The notes under the pieces are model-generated. The model worked only from the letters and a program-made list of their open reading frames with translations, did not search any database and was not told the DNA's origin. DNA of 64,000 bases from Siderastrea radians (Eukaryota > Cnidaria > Anthozoa > Scleractinia > Rhizangiidae), in the NCBI GenBank assembly GCA_964017195.1, contig OZ024894.1:29523325-29587324 (forward strand), read 5' to 3'. Positions 1 through 10,321 of this stretch are shown in pieces. Positions within the stretch are counted from its first letter, which is position 1; every line of letters starts with the position of its first letter. Both the position numbers and the translations under genes were made by a program.

Positions 1-210
1 CTTCGAAGGCCATCTAGCGCAATATTCCAGCTATGAAATGGAGAAAATTCCTGTTACCTTTTGAGGACGTTGGAGAAATATCACACATTCGCGTAATTTC
101 AAAATGGACGCCACAATTGACGCTAACACGGAAACCGCTGATCAAATCCACCGTGTCACCTCGTTTCCAGTTCCCATGAAGCCGCGCTGTGGGGAATGGA
201 AGAAAGCATA

Positions 211-364
211 CAGTGGAACCTGTATCGAAGTCCTCGGTATAAACGATATTTTTCAGCCCAGTAATAGTGTAATGTATGGAAAAGAACCTCGATATAACAA
301 AACCTCGATATACCGAACCAATTTCCCGAGTCCCATGGCACTTCGTTAAATCGAGGTTCCGCTG
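211..364. mobile_element. Short pogo/Tigger-like MITE with TA flanks
   Basis: The ends are inverted copies: CAGTGGAACCT on the left and, read on the minus strand, CAGCGGAACCT on the right. Each is flanked by TA (209-210 and 365-366). The interior repeats 'cctcgatat' and 'cgaaccaatttcccg', typical of the subterminal parts of pogo/Tigger elements, whose ends carry a similar GGAACCTCGAT-type sequence. At 154 bp it has no room for a transposase, so it is a non-autonomous remnant. Open frames across it are by-products of this sequence. Confidence 0.6.
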
Positions 365-661
365 TACTTTTTTACGGATTCAACGCATTTTTTTGCCATT
401 ATGCGCAGTTCAAGGCGTTTACGCATAGACTCAAAGGAACTCACTTTCTCCCTGACTAGTTTAATACTTGCACACACAAAAAGCCCTGAATACTTTTCAA
501 CAGGAAGGATAGCGGCTCGGATAAAAGTACTTTCTGAGTGGATACAGATGCAAATTTACCTGTGTAAACAAGAAAAGAAAAGACAGCGCATGAACTACAG
601 TACGTACGGCTTGCATTTGCAAATAAAATCAAAGCTTTTCTTTATGATTTGTACGTTAAAT

Positions 662-985
662 TACACGTAAAGAAGGTTAACGAATCGTAAAGAACGTACA
701 GAGAGGTGCGTGAAGACGCGTAAACAGATATAAAGAGGCGTAAAGTTACTGTAGATGTTCACAGCAAAGTCGGTCAAAATACAGCAGGAAAATCGTTGAC
801 GAGCATAAGGGCGGAAATGTTTCATTTCTTTTTGTTCTTCCGCAAACAATTTATTCAGTGGAAATTATAATATCTAGGAATTGCGCGTAAAGAAGAATAA
901 ATAATCGTAAAGAACGCAAAGAGCTGTGGGTAAAGATGCGTAAAGAACGTTAAAGGAGCGTAAAGAACGTTAAAGGTGCGTAAAT
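662..985. repeat. Degenerate CGTAAAG-type tandem repeat, two clusters
   Basis: The heptamer CGTAAAG and close variants recur many times at 662-745 and again at 887-985, at spacings of roughly 9 to 18 bases. The cleanest unit is GCGTAAAGAACGTTAAAG near 938-975, present almost perfectly twice in tandem. The stretch between the clusters is non-repetitive. No gene is recognisable. The pattern fits an old minisatellite that has drifted. Confidence 0.6.
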
Positions 986-2200
986 ACTCGTATACACTTG
1001 TGACCGGACAGAATTGTCAAAAATGTTACAGAAAAAAAATAGGCTTCGGTTGCGTTTAAGGGTAAAAATATGTTCAGTAGCCCCAGATTCGCCGTAAATT
1101 TCCTGCATTATAATGCTTGTCAAAGGAGGGAATTTGCAGGATACAAGGGTGTACGAAACAGTATGCCCTTGTGTCCGGACAAAACAATCACAAACGTTAT
1201 AGCGAAAAATACCATTCACTAATTTACCACGTCTAAATTATATTTATCAATAGTAGACTGGTAAATTAAAAGGTTTAGACACTTGGTAAAACAACGAATA
1301 TATGATGCCCTAACACTTAGTGTACGGTTATGTGTAAGCTGTAGTATACACTAGTGTAAGGAATCAAGCATATACTGTTCATTGCACAGTCCTTATACAT
1401 CGATGTCCTTATACTTCAGTATCTCTTTCCGTATACGTTATGTATACGGACGCATTATACCACCTTATATTTGTTATTTCATGCAGTGTTGATTTTTGAG
1501 AGGCCACCCGAATCCGTTGTCAACTGTGTAGTCGGTGTACTGTCTTTGAAATGTCATACTGAACAAAGTTAGAATATTTTTCTTACGTCAACTTACGAGC
1601 AATTTTATGCGGTATCACTTCTGGTATAGCCTGCAAAAACGTACGATAATAACGATCCAATTCAGTGGAAATTAATCAATGCTCATGATTTAAGACTTGA
1701 TGTCTCACCTCTCCCCACTGGACTCCCTAAATCAGAGATAATCGAGGACACACCCAATGATAGCGGTAAACAGCTATAGCGCCAAGTTTGTGGATACCTC
1801 ATGGTGAGTAATAAAACGTTTAACGACATCCGTAGTAGAAACTATTACTTATACTTCCACATTAGTCATGAAAATTGCTTTCTTCCCATTTTTCCACCGT
1901 CCACCGTAATAAACAACAACAAAAAAAGAAACAGATTGTTTAGCCGGAATCCGAAAGAATTCAACCATGTATACAACGTCGCTGCTTAGTCAATCTTGTT
2001 TTTATTTGTTTTTGTTTTGTTTTTGTTTTTTTTGTTTTTTTGGCGGACGGCGGATAATTGAGAAAAAGGCGAATTTCACTATTAGTATAAAAGTATGAGT
2101 AATTAAAAAGGATAAGTTTTTACTTCGTTTTATTTCTCACTGTGAGGTATCCTCAAACTTGGTGCTCTTAAGAGCAACTTAAGTCCCGTATAGAGCCCTT
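986..2200. other. Region without recognised gene
   Basis: No credible coding exon is seen. A direct repeat of about 45 bases, imperfect, is visible: 'cttgtgaccggacag' with downstream 'gttacagaaaaa' near 997-1036, and 'cttgtgtccggacaa' with 'gttatagcgaaaaa' near 1168-1209. The stretch 1300-1460 is rich in 'gtatac' and 'ttatac' words. A homopolymer-rich T/G stretch lies at 1997-2041, just past the end of a short unsupported open frame. Confidence 0.5.
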
Positions 2201-2206
2201 TACAAA

Positions 2207-2212
2207 TTTATT
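2207..2212 (-). promoter_or_regulatory. AATAAA poly(A) signal of the lectin-receptor gene
   Basis: TTTATT on the plus strand reads AATAAA on the minus strand and lies 17 bases after the TAA stop codon (2232-2230) of the receptor tail exon. This is a very short 3'UTR, but the position and strand are right. It supports 2230 as the true end of the coding region. Confidence 0.55.
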
Positions 2213-2229
2213 ATGTTATGACCCGACAT

Positions 2230-2909
2230 TTAATTTGGCGATACATCATTACTAGAAATAAGACACATACTGATAGTTGTTACCTGAGGAGGTGTTCGTT
2301 TTTTGTTTGCCTTGTTAACAACTGCGTACAGGTGATCCTTACACTCTTCTTCGACGTCTGGATTCTCTCCAGCTGCCGCTTCGCTGCTGGTCACTTCTTT
2401 TCCATGACTAAAAGACAAGGCATCCATGAGTTCCATAGAGTTCCCATCCTTAGAAGAGGGACAGGGTGTAGATTTATCCTCCAAACTCTCTCCTTGCACT
2501 GCCGAACTTCCGGGTTTAATGTGAACCACGGCGTAAACGCATTCTTTTGTTTCCTCTTTTTTCTTGATTGTTTCCTCGCAACTTTTCAGTTCCTTTGCAG
2601 CTTTTGTCGTTACTGGGTGTTCTGTTGGAATAAGGTATCCTTCATCTGACAGCGTTTGCATTACTGTTGGTTGTGTTGATGACTCTCTTTGACCAAGCCT
2701 TGATTTTGCGCTTCTCTTTTCAACAACGGCGTATGTCTGTTCTCTGTTGGCTTTGTTGACCGTTTCGTAAGTGTCCAGACTCTCCTCTGGTTGCAACATG
2801 CTGACATGCACTGTCGGTTCAGTGGAACTCTCCAGATGGCGTTCATGGTTAGCTGTATGATGGCTCAAGCTTGAGGCTTTTTTGGTAGGACAACAGAATA
2901 GGCTATTGG
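2230..2909 (-). CDS. Cytoplasmic signalling-tail exon of a C-type lectin receptor (last exon)
   Basis: The reading frame from an acceptor (..TGTGAAG, after a long pyrimidine tract at 2911-2985) to TAA gives 226 residues with the split first codon. It starts in phase 1, matching the donor of the transmembrane exon at 3338. It is hydrophilic and has five tyrosines in short motifs: Y48 ETV, Y60 AVV, Y92 LIP, Y126 AVV and Y195 AVV (exon numbering). YETV and YAVV are separated by 8 residues, the spacing of an ITAM, but with Val where a classical ITAM has Leu or Ile. The segments around the tyrosines look duplicated: ESST(E/Q)PTV occurs twice and VNKAN twice. The apparent hydrophobic start of the longer open frame (up to 3006) is translated pyrimidine tract, not a signal peptide. 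The frame is intact. Inferred role: recruitment of SH2-domain kinases or phosphatases after ligand binding. Which of these applies cannot be told from sequence. Confidence 0.72.
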
Positions 2910-3337
2910 CTTCACACCAACACGTGAAGGACGGAAGGTAACCGAAAAAAAGACAAAGAGGAAAAACAAAAGCAACAAGGACTTCACAAACGCGCTTAGA
3001 AGACATTCTACGATTGCTTGTGAATGTGAACTGCTACGTGTATAACGGTTTCATTTAACTCCTAGGTGAGAACAGTTCTACAAAATATGTTTTTAGGGGC
3101 ATTGTTAAAAGTCATTCGGTGTGCCAGGAGGGTAAGATTGTTCTGTACACGTAGTTTGCTCTTCAGAGTTCCTGTTTTACGTCTCTGAATTTAGTTTTAT
3201 TTAATTAGGTAAAAATATAATGCCCTGATATAACATGCCGCTTTCTGCCAGACAAAAAAGAATTCAACAAACCAACGTACAAATGACAAGTATACGCACG
3301 CACTTATCGTTAAGCAAACTGCCTAATGATCAGTTAC

Positions 3338-3502
3338 CTTTTATTTGTTGGCTCCGACGACGAACATAAAACACCCAAAACGCGGTCAAAATAACCAATA
3401 TGATGACAGCCAACAATGCTAGGATGACCGAAATCAAATAGGAGTTGCTTTCAGCAGCTTTCAGTGAAGGAGGGTCATCAAGAATGTTCTCAGGTTGTGT
3501 CG
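3338..3502 (-). CDS. Transmembrane exon of the C-type lectin receptor
   Basis: The exon is bounded by TTTTAG (acceptor at 3504-3503) and GTAACT (donor at 3337-3332). It has 165 bases, phase 1 at both ends. Translation gives a short acidic juxtamembrane part (PENILDDPPSLKAAESNS), then a hydrophobic helix of about 25 residues (YLISVILALLAVIILVILTA through FWVFYV), then the positive stop-transfer RRR. The orientation is type I: signal peptide and lectin domain outside, tail inside. No charged residue lies inside the membrane helix, so pairing with a separate charged adaptor is not indicated. The same architecture recurs in the exon at 43279-43106. Confidence 0.82.
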
Positions 3503-3586
3503 CTAAAAGTGTATGAACAACAAATAAGGATTTAGAGAGAGGATTGGTGCTTAACGATTGAAAGTTTTGGATATTTGTTATTCATT

Positions 3587-4260
3587 GTCGACAAGAGAGG
3601 ATCTCTCTCATTGTCGATAGTCTCAGGTAAATGTCTGGCTAAGAGAAAGAATTGAGGACACAGCCACGACACCATCCATCTAAGGACCTAAAGCAATGAA
3701 AGTTCTTACATCTATAGACGTCGTACCAGCTCACAAGGTTGAGTTTTTCACAAGGAAAACCTAGTCAGTCTCAGTATTCTGCGCAAAGAAACATTTGGCT
3801 ATATGTTCGACTCAGTGGAATATGTTCACTAACTGGGAGGAGAAAGGTAACGATAAAAAACACTATAAAGAAAAAAGTTAAGAATTGAAGGGTAGGGGAA
3901 TTCTGCAGGTAGGTAGCGGTCATTTCGCCAAATCTAGAGTTTACTCGGCTTACCCCTTGTATGAACCGTTGCGAAAAGTTCTTTATCCGACTGGTTCTGC
4001 TTGAATAATGTTGAAGATGCTTCTGAAGTACCAAGAAACGTTTGGGCTGTAGTGGGCACTAACGTGTTTGACGATGGCGCTGGTTTATTTGTGACCACTG
4101 AAAAGAGAAAAGAAATAAATTGTCAAGGAAAGCTTCAGTATCCTTAACCCTATTCAGACGGGGCTATTTTGGTCTTCTAGGACCGGGGGATGGGGATTCC
4201 GCCCCCACCTCTTAGCTCCGAGAATGTTAAAGCTATGACAACTAAACTTAATGATGATGC
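3587..4260. repeat. Intron segment duplicated directly at 20317-20760
   Basis: The stretch beginning 'gacaagagaggatctctctc' and running through 'ccttaaccctattcagacgg' to 'ccacctcttagctc' recurs in the same orientation 16.7 kb away. The copy here contains the stalk exon; the other does not. The last part, from TTAA at 4144 onward, matches the left end of the TTAA-flanked element at 34158-35895. That element end was therefore already in place before the duplication. Confidence 0.7.
3954..4097 (-). CDS. Ser/Thr-rich stalk exon of the C-type lectin receptor
   Basis: The acceptor is TTTTCAG (4099-4098) and the donor GTAAGC (3953-3948). The exon is 144 bases, exactly 48 codons, phase 1-1, so it could be skipped or duplicated without changing the frame. 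The peptide is rich in Thr, Ser, Ala and Pro (for example APSSNTLVPTTAQTFLGTSE) and has no cysteines, as expected of an O-glycosylated stalk between a lectin domain and the membrane. A duplicated copy of the surrounding intron at 20317-20760 lacks precisely this exon. The frame is intact. Confidence 0.68.
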
Positions 4261-4636
4261 CGGGATCTTGGCTAGCCGGGCTGACAATTTACCATGTAAT
4301 CGCAATGGCAGAGCCAACACTTTCTCGTCCCTAAATTTCGCTTCAGAGCAAAATGGTTCACCAGAAGATCGATATTTCTCTTTCTATGTAACACATAAAG
4401 GTTTATCAGACCATAAAGCTTCGTAAAACTGAAAATAATACGCCAAAAATAAGAATTGACGAAAATAAAAACACTTGGGTCATGCCGCTTTGATGTAGCC
4501 ATCTTCTCACACGACAGCTTCTAAATTTAGCCGCAGGCGGGCTGGCTCGCCTCATGTAATACCGGGCTGAGCAGTCATCTCGGTAAAACGCCCGTCTCAT
4601 GTAATCGGCCCCTTAGAAAGTTCAAATACAATGTAA

Positions 4637-6275
4637 CTACCGCATGTATATTTTGGTTTTCTCAAAAATCATCGTATTCCCGGGGGGAGGATCCAGTGTA
4701 AGCAAAGGATTTTTTTTGTGCCAATGACATGTTTGTACTGATGTGTTTTTGCTTTCTTGGCAACCAGGCTTGTTTAACTGACAGTTGTCTGCTGGGATTA
4801 GTTGATTAATTGCAATTGGCTCTTTCTTTACTGGGTTAAGCAAAGGAGACTCGAGATTATTAACATCCAGTAAACAATACAGTTCCCCTGTATTGCATTA
4901 CGCATCCTTACTGCGCACGATTTATTGCTTCATTAGCGCGCTCACAGCTCGCGCGCATCTAGGGAGAAATAGGTTTCCTTAATGAGGCTACGCTCACCAG
5001 AGAAAAGAATAGTTATTTACTCTTAAACAAGTATGGGGACCTATGTTTTCTTCCAAATATTTTTGACCTACCATTCATCCTCTTTTTGTTTAAAGAGTTA
5101 GAAGAAAAACACATGTTCGAAAAAAAATTTATTACTAGAAACGCGTTACTCACGGATATGAAATCACGACCTCAAGAGCACGTAGTAAGAAAGGTTTTAA
5201 GTCAATATCGTCTGATCGTTCAAGCATCTGCCATAAAACGTCTAGTAAATAGTCCCTTGTTATCAATATTTTACATCTAGGACATTGTTTCAAGATTTGC
5301 TTTAATCTTGTGCTTCCTCTTCCTACGGAAAGTAGCGGAAACTGATCAAACAAACATCATGTTTGTTAGTGTTCGTTAGGCGAAATTGCAAGCAATTATA
5401 GAGTAACTTGAGACGATGTTATCTCGTAAACGAACATGGGGACCTATTTTTATTTTATATTTCAAAACATTGCACGGCAGATAACAATTTCTGAAAGTTT
5501 AACAAAAATCATATGTTTAACTTTATTTCGGGGGAATGACCTTAAATGAGCTTCTGCCATTTTGCTGCTCATTCGATCGACTGATATGCAAGTGCTTTTC
5601 CTTACCTGTATTATAGCAATGAACCGTGCAAAGGGTGGAAGACATAAACACTTTTTTAGACAAATGGTTAAAAGAGTTTGGATAGCTGCAAACGAGGGGT
5701 TCAGTCGATGATTTGTTAATTACTTGTAAGGATTCCATAAAACCTGGAAAGGTGAACATGTTCACGAGTGGATGCAAACATTTCCAACAATAGGCACTTG
5801 TACGTCCTCATGAATCAGGTGCATCACAAAAGTATAGCAAAGTATTCCTTCGGCAATAACATTTCAAAGCCGGAAGTGACAATGCTAGCAAAGTGAACGA
5901 TGACTCCCTTAACAATTGACATTGAGTATAAGAACTATTCTGTTCACCCGTTCTTGGTGTTCATAAATCAAAGAACTTAGAGTTGAGGAAGGGAAAGAAA
6001 AGAAAGTTGCTCCAATGAAAGTACGTTTTATTTTTATTGTAACTACAGTCTAACTTTTATTCGCAGTCCTCTATCAGGCATTTAAGCCTTGACTTTTAGT
6101 GCCCTGGTCAGTTTTAAACTGGTGACTGAGCGACTGCCAATTCAGTTTAGCCCAATTTTTTTTTGTTGATCCTTTTTTTCTGATCTAGGCATGTATGCCA
6201 GCAGTGATCAGTGATGCAGCATTTTCTTACAGTGAAGGTACGTGGAAGATATCAGTAAATATAATTAGTCCAGCT
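4637..6275. repeat. Left arm of a large inverted repeat (partner 10322-11660)
   Basis: The arm begins around 'ttttggttttctcaaaaatc' and ends around 'gtggaagatatcagta'. Long stretches reappear inverted at 10322-11660, including the runs near 'aagcaaaggattttttt', 'gcaattggctctt', 'gcaaatgaggggttca' and the block 'ccagcagtgatcagtgatgc'. Compared with the partner this arm carries about 670 extra bases (4866-5540), while the partner carries a separate insertion ending in an ACT microsatellite. No coding exon is recognised in either arm. Confidence 0.7.
4866..5540. repeat. Sequence present only in the left arm of the inverted repeat
   Basis: Alignment by eye of the two arms breaks after 'aacatccagtaaac' and resumes at 'cttaaatgag'. 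The intervening bases contain GCGCGC-rich words (4935-4962) and two similar phrases, 'atggggacctatgttttc' near 5033 and 'atggggacctatttttat' near 5435. It is either an insertion here or a deletion in the partner. No protein signal and no clear target duplication was found. Confidence 0.45.
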
Positions 6276-6292
6276 TTTGTCAAACACTAGAA

Positions 6293-6415
6293 TCACTCCA
6301 TATTCCAATATTCTACACCCTAACAAAGATACACAAACTGACGCCAGTCGGGAGACCTATTGTATCAGGGAGTGGCGGCCCAGTTGCAACAAAGAAACTA
6401 TATTCATCATTCGTT
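6293..6415 (+). pseudogene. Penelope-like reverse transcriptase fragment (5' part)
   Basis: The frame reads FYTLTKIHKLTPVGRPIVSG followed by GSGGPVATKKLYSSFV, the conserved 'KIHK..PGRPI(V/I)S' block of Penelope-element reverse transcriptases. It stops abruptly where the TIR element at 6417 begins. The next block expected in Penelope proteins (KLxQPIAQQQKSYLKD type) is found at 14699, on the same strand, so the two may be halves of one copy separated by insertion. It is a fragment without promoter or start. Confidence 0.7.
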
Positions 6416-7725
6416 TAATATATAGATTTAGCCAAGCCTAAAAGCGGAACTCCAATGTTTATTTATTTATTATTAATAGGATGCTCTAGGGTTTTTGCAT
6501 TAATTTTTAAAAATATTGCCTGTACTGTACTGTCTTAGCATTAGATTTCTCAGGTGTTGTTTAATGGTCTCAAGCACCACCACATGTATTGCACAAAACA
6601 ATAGGATGTAGAAGAGTCATTGAAGACCAATCTTTAACAACCCAGTTCCAAATTGTCTTTTTGTCCTGAAAATCGGAATGTCCTGATTTTTTTAGGTTTT
6701 GAAACTCAAAAATCGGGACAATTCCCATTAAATCGGGACGGATGGCAGGTATGAACCTGTTTTACAAAATTCTAAATAAGCCCCAGTTTTAGGTTGTAAA
6801 CTTTAATATTGGGCACAATAATTATTTTTGTTCACCTTACCTCTGCCACACGTCTACGGTTTAATTTATTTCCATTTTTGCAGAGTTGTCAAATTGTATA
6901 GACAAGGTACCAATTGAAAAATACCTTCACCTTATTCAATGGTTTGACAGATAAGTTGTGTAGTATAGAGCTAGGAAAAATGCGAGCAATGAGTACCGGC
7001 AAAATGTCCTTGACCGTTATCTGTAAAACCACCGAATGATATTTATTATTCCACTTCAATATTTGCCTATCATTTTAAATGATTTATTCAATGAGTGATT
7101 TGAAACTGGGACACTACAGTGCAATACACCCTCATACTCTCATGTATGTGTTTTCTCCTTATATGATAAACTGATGCTATAGTGGAATAATAATGTACCT
7201 TGTTTACTCTTATTGATGCCCAGGGACTATTATATTAAAATCAATTATGATCTCTTTAAGAACCCATCAGTCATGAATCAACCACTCAACCACTTAGTTG
7301 ATAAATCGGTCAATCAGTCAATTAAAAATTTGTGACTAACATTAACAGTGTTGCCAATGCAAATAACAAATGGTCCAGTATCCACTAGTGACTTTATTTG
7401 ATGAACAGATTATGACTCCCTATGTTACTACCCCTGACCGTTATGGTAGTAAATCTTGTGGTTTAATTTGTTTTTGGCTTGATCATTAGCCTTTACGCTG
7501 CATCTAATGTCACCAATGAGCAATGTTACTGATTGTCATAATCTGGTAGCAAAGAGAAACAAAAAGAAAAGCCTCTTCATAAATCATTTCAGGATAGTCA
7601 GAAACCTGTCATGTAATGAACTGACAAGAGGGGATCAGACTGTGGTGAATCCATCATTTGAAATAGTTCTCCCTGTCAAGTGAATTCAATCAAATAAGTC
7701 TGAATCATTATTCCTGGGAAGTTAG

Positions 7726-7762
7726 TTGTGTGTGCGTGTGTGTGTGTGTGCCTGTGTGTGTG

Positions 7763-7820
<58 letters not shown>

Positions 7821-7836
7821 GGCGGGGGGGGGGGGG
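7726..7836. repeat. GT microsatellite followed by a G run
   Basis: Alternating TG with a few C interruptions runs to 7818, followed by a run of 14 or more G, mostly uninterrupted. The related copy at 17230-17290 has a short CA tract and a C-rich stretch at the same place, so the array expanded after the copies separated. It could form Z-DNA or slipped structures; no function is implied. Confidence 0.95.
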
Positions 7837-8316
7837 AGGAGTAGGGTTACTCCCAAATAAATGCTACTGGTGTATGGATGTGTAACTGAGGGAACATAAA
7901 GTGTATGTGGATACAGTCAAACTAATCAGCAACATCAAAATTTGCAGAAAAAGACAAAAAATATAAAACCGTATTTCAAAACTGCTCTTCCAATTTTTTA
8001 TTTCAATTGATAATGTCTGCCTGGGAACATACATGTAACTAAGAGTACAAATTTATTAACCAAAGCCTTACAATAAACTGCCATCATCTGACATCAGGTT
8101 GATGGAATAAAAACCTGTATGGAAAACAAAGCAGAGTTTAATTATCTCAGTTGCCAAAAGTAAGCCCATGGCTTTAGGGAGGTTCTAAGGATATTTGCGC
8201 AAATTCTTTCTGCGCATCCATACTGCACACACAATTCACAAAATTGGCAATGTCATGCCACGCCATGCACTGAGCATGCACGCTTGCATGAAAAACTACC
8301 CCAAATGTTTTTAGGC

Positions 8317-8798
8317 ACCGTAAACTGCCGCTTATAAGCCCTAGGCATATACAACTTCGTAAGGGGTTTTGGGTGGGCTTATAAATGGAGGGGCTTATAT
8401 CCGGGGGGGGGGGGGGGCTTATAAGCGGAATAAGAAAAACGTTTCAAAATGAGCCACAGCAGTGTTGATTGAAATACGTTTTTAATTTACCAGTTTGTAA
8501 TTAACTTTTGAAACGTCACAATAAATCAAATTCATTTCAATTTTAACAACAAAATCAAAACCGCGACAACACGAACGTAACCGGAACGTAACAAAACAGA
8601 AGCTCAGAGTTCATCTTCGCGGTGTTCTGTGAAAGTGCTCAGTTAATATTAAGGAAACAGGGAAAACTAGAGGAAGGCTCATATCCGGGGGGGGAGGGGG
8701 GCTTATGACCGGATGTATTTTTTGTTTACAGGTAGATGGGCCTATAGCCGGGGGGGAAGGCTTGTAAGCGGGCAGGCTTATATTCGGCAGTTTACGGT
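8317..8798. mobile_element. Nested MITE with ACCGTAAACTGCCG inverted ends
   Basis: The left end reads ACCGTAAACTGCCGCTTATA. The right end, on the minus strand, reads ACCGTAAACTGCCGAATATA. The word 'ggcttata' recurs several times inside, next to G runs (8402-8417, 8684-8701, 8750-8757). The related element copy at 15955-18486 lacks this block at the corresponding place (near 16780), a filled and empty site pair that confirms insertion. It has no coding capacity. Confidence 0.75.
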
Positions 8799-9283
8799 AT
8801 TTGTTTTGAGCATGTGCATCTAAATAAGTGGCATTGCAGCATTCCAAGTGGACAAAAGGGAAACTATATTTTTAGAGATGGTTGGTCTCATGTAAATACT
8901 TGTGCCAGTCGGACTTTCAGACTGGTCTCATGCAAACAAAATTGCACCAGTCTGAGTTTACACTGCTTTAATGAAATCAGGGTTTCACTGCCCCTGGGTA
9001 TCTGAGGATGTTGTTAAACATTCTTGGGAGCTGTTCAACTTTAGTCTGAGAGGGGTGTTTGCATGACACCAGTTCATTGTATGCTTTTCATTCTGATACA
9101 AGTTCACCCCAGTTCCCTTTTGCTTCTCTGTATTTGTTACATGATTACAGCACAAAATCTCGTAACAGTGCGAGTCATACCTGGGTGAGTCCATACCGGT
9201 ATATCATGTAAACATGGTATAACTATTTGATTCATTCTGCATTAAGTTAATTAACCATATAACCATCCAGATTAAATCTTACA

Positions 9284-9787
9284 TCACCGTGAAAAAAGGA
9301 TTTTGTAAGTTGAGGAAGGAAGATTCTTAGCTACAGATCTCCCATTGTTGCTAAGGGATTTTGTGGATGGTATTTTGTCATATGCTGTTTTGCAGCATTT
9401 CGTGCCGCTATACTGGTGAAATAATGAGGAAGAACATCTGAATACCACAACTGAACATTGCGCTTGCATAGCTAGTGCCAGTCCCCAACCGCACATTAAA
9501 AAGAAAATCAGTAAAACTAAGAGGAAACTAATAAAGTTCCGATTTTTTTGCGAATCGCCCCACCCTTCTTTACAAGCCATTAAGCATGCAATTACCGTTT
9601 TTACAAAGAATAGAAGAACCACAGCACAAAAATGTATAAAGATAGGTGCTTGTGCCATCACAATTTTTATTTTCATAATAAAGCGAATTTCTAGAGACTG
9701 TTGCTTTAAATTTTGCATCCTGATAATCTTTAAATGTTTGCAATGTTTACAATAGCGAAAACTGTACTGCTGTTTGAGTTTTAGCAT
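9284..9787 (-). CDS. Unrecognised hydrophobic protein frame inside the TIR element
   Basis: The frame of 167 codons from ATG encodes two hydrophobic stretches (residues about 44-70, containing FIHFCAVVLLFFVKTVIACL, and about 87-112, containing FLLVLLIFFLMCGWGLALAM) separated by a short polar linker. A Cys- and Ser-rich C-terminal part follows. A related sequence in the partner copy (about 16000-16290, plus strand) keeps stretches such as LMCGWGLALAM-like and YSGTKCCKTAYDKIPS-like residues, but it has indels. I do not recognise the family. It may be a captured host exon, an element protein or a chance frame. Conservation of reading frame between the copies is the only support. Confidence 0.3.
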   Translation of the reverse strand: MLKLKQQYSFRYCKHCKHLKIIRMQNLKQQSLEIRFIMKIKIVMAQAPIFIHFCAVVLLFFVKTVIACLMACKEGWGDSQKNRNFISFLLVLLIFFLMCGWGLALAMQAQCSVVVFRCSSSLFHQYSGTKCCKTAYDKIPSTKSLSNNGRSVAKNLPSSTYKILFSR

Positions 9788-10321
9788 TTTTTTCTGTTCA
9801 GGTCAAGTGACATGCTGAATATAGTTGTGACTTGAGAATCTTGAAAACCTTTCTTTAAAACAAACGTGACCAAGCAGCTTATCTGTGGAAGTAATAGGTT
9901 TCCAAGATATGATGGTTCTGAGGAACTTCCCATAGCAACAATATGGTGAACAAGAGTCCCTCCCCCCTTAAAAGTCCAGATGTAAAGGCTCTAATTGCCC
10001 GCCCAAATGGAAGTCTTGATGGCACACTCATGTAAATGTTGTAGTTCAATTTTATTGTTGGTTCAATTTTTATTTTCCATCGTGAATAATAGGATTGCCA
10101 AATAAAAATTGAAGCTCCACTTTTAGGATTGGCTAAATCTATATATTTGAATGGTTTTAAAACTCCGTAGTTATGTTTGACTGGGTTCAGAAATTGAATG
10201 GAATCAAACACAGCTGTAGGCATATTTTGGTTAATAATTATTGTGTTCAATTACAGAACCCAAATTAACCCAATTACTGCATTCAATCCAGTTCAATTTA
10301 CTGAACACTTAGATACGTAAG

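Larger units (their letters stand above)
6417..10147. mobile_element. 3.7 kb DNA-transposon-like element with terminal inverted repeats, copy 1
   Basis: The left end 'atatatagatttagccaag' with 'cctaaaagcggaactcca' is matched, inverted, by the right end (10105-10147). The match is about 35 bases with few mismatches and lies next to TA-rich flanks. The left half is repeated, inverted, at 15955-18486 and partly again at 32015-33240, so this is a dispersed family. Inside lie a GT microsatellite, a nested MITE (8317-8798) and an open frame for a membrane protein (9787-9284). No transposase domain was recognised, so the element looks non-autonomous or its transposase is unrecognisable. The left end abuts the Penelope fragment at 6415. 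Confidence 0.65.

Noticed and set aside
104..349. 81-codon frame at the left edge
   Set aside because: It overlaps the TA-flanked pogo-like MITE and has no protein features.
2910..3006. Apparent signal peptide at the start of the long open frame ending at 2230
   Set aside because: The hydrophobic run is a translated pyrimidine tract directly before a phase-compatible splice acceptor. The exon more likely starts at 2909.
3771..3953. Hydrophobic membrane-like frame continuing past the stalk exon
   Set aside because: It runs past a good donor (GTAAGC at 3953-3948) and reads intron sequence. The true membrane exon is at 3502-3338.
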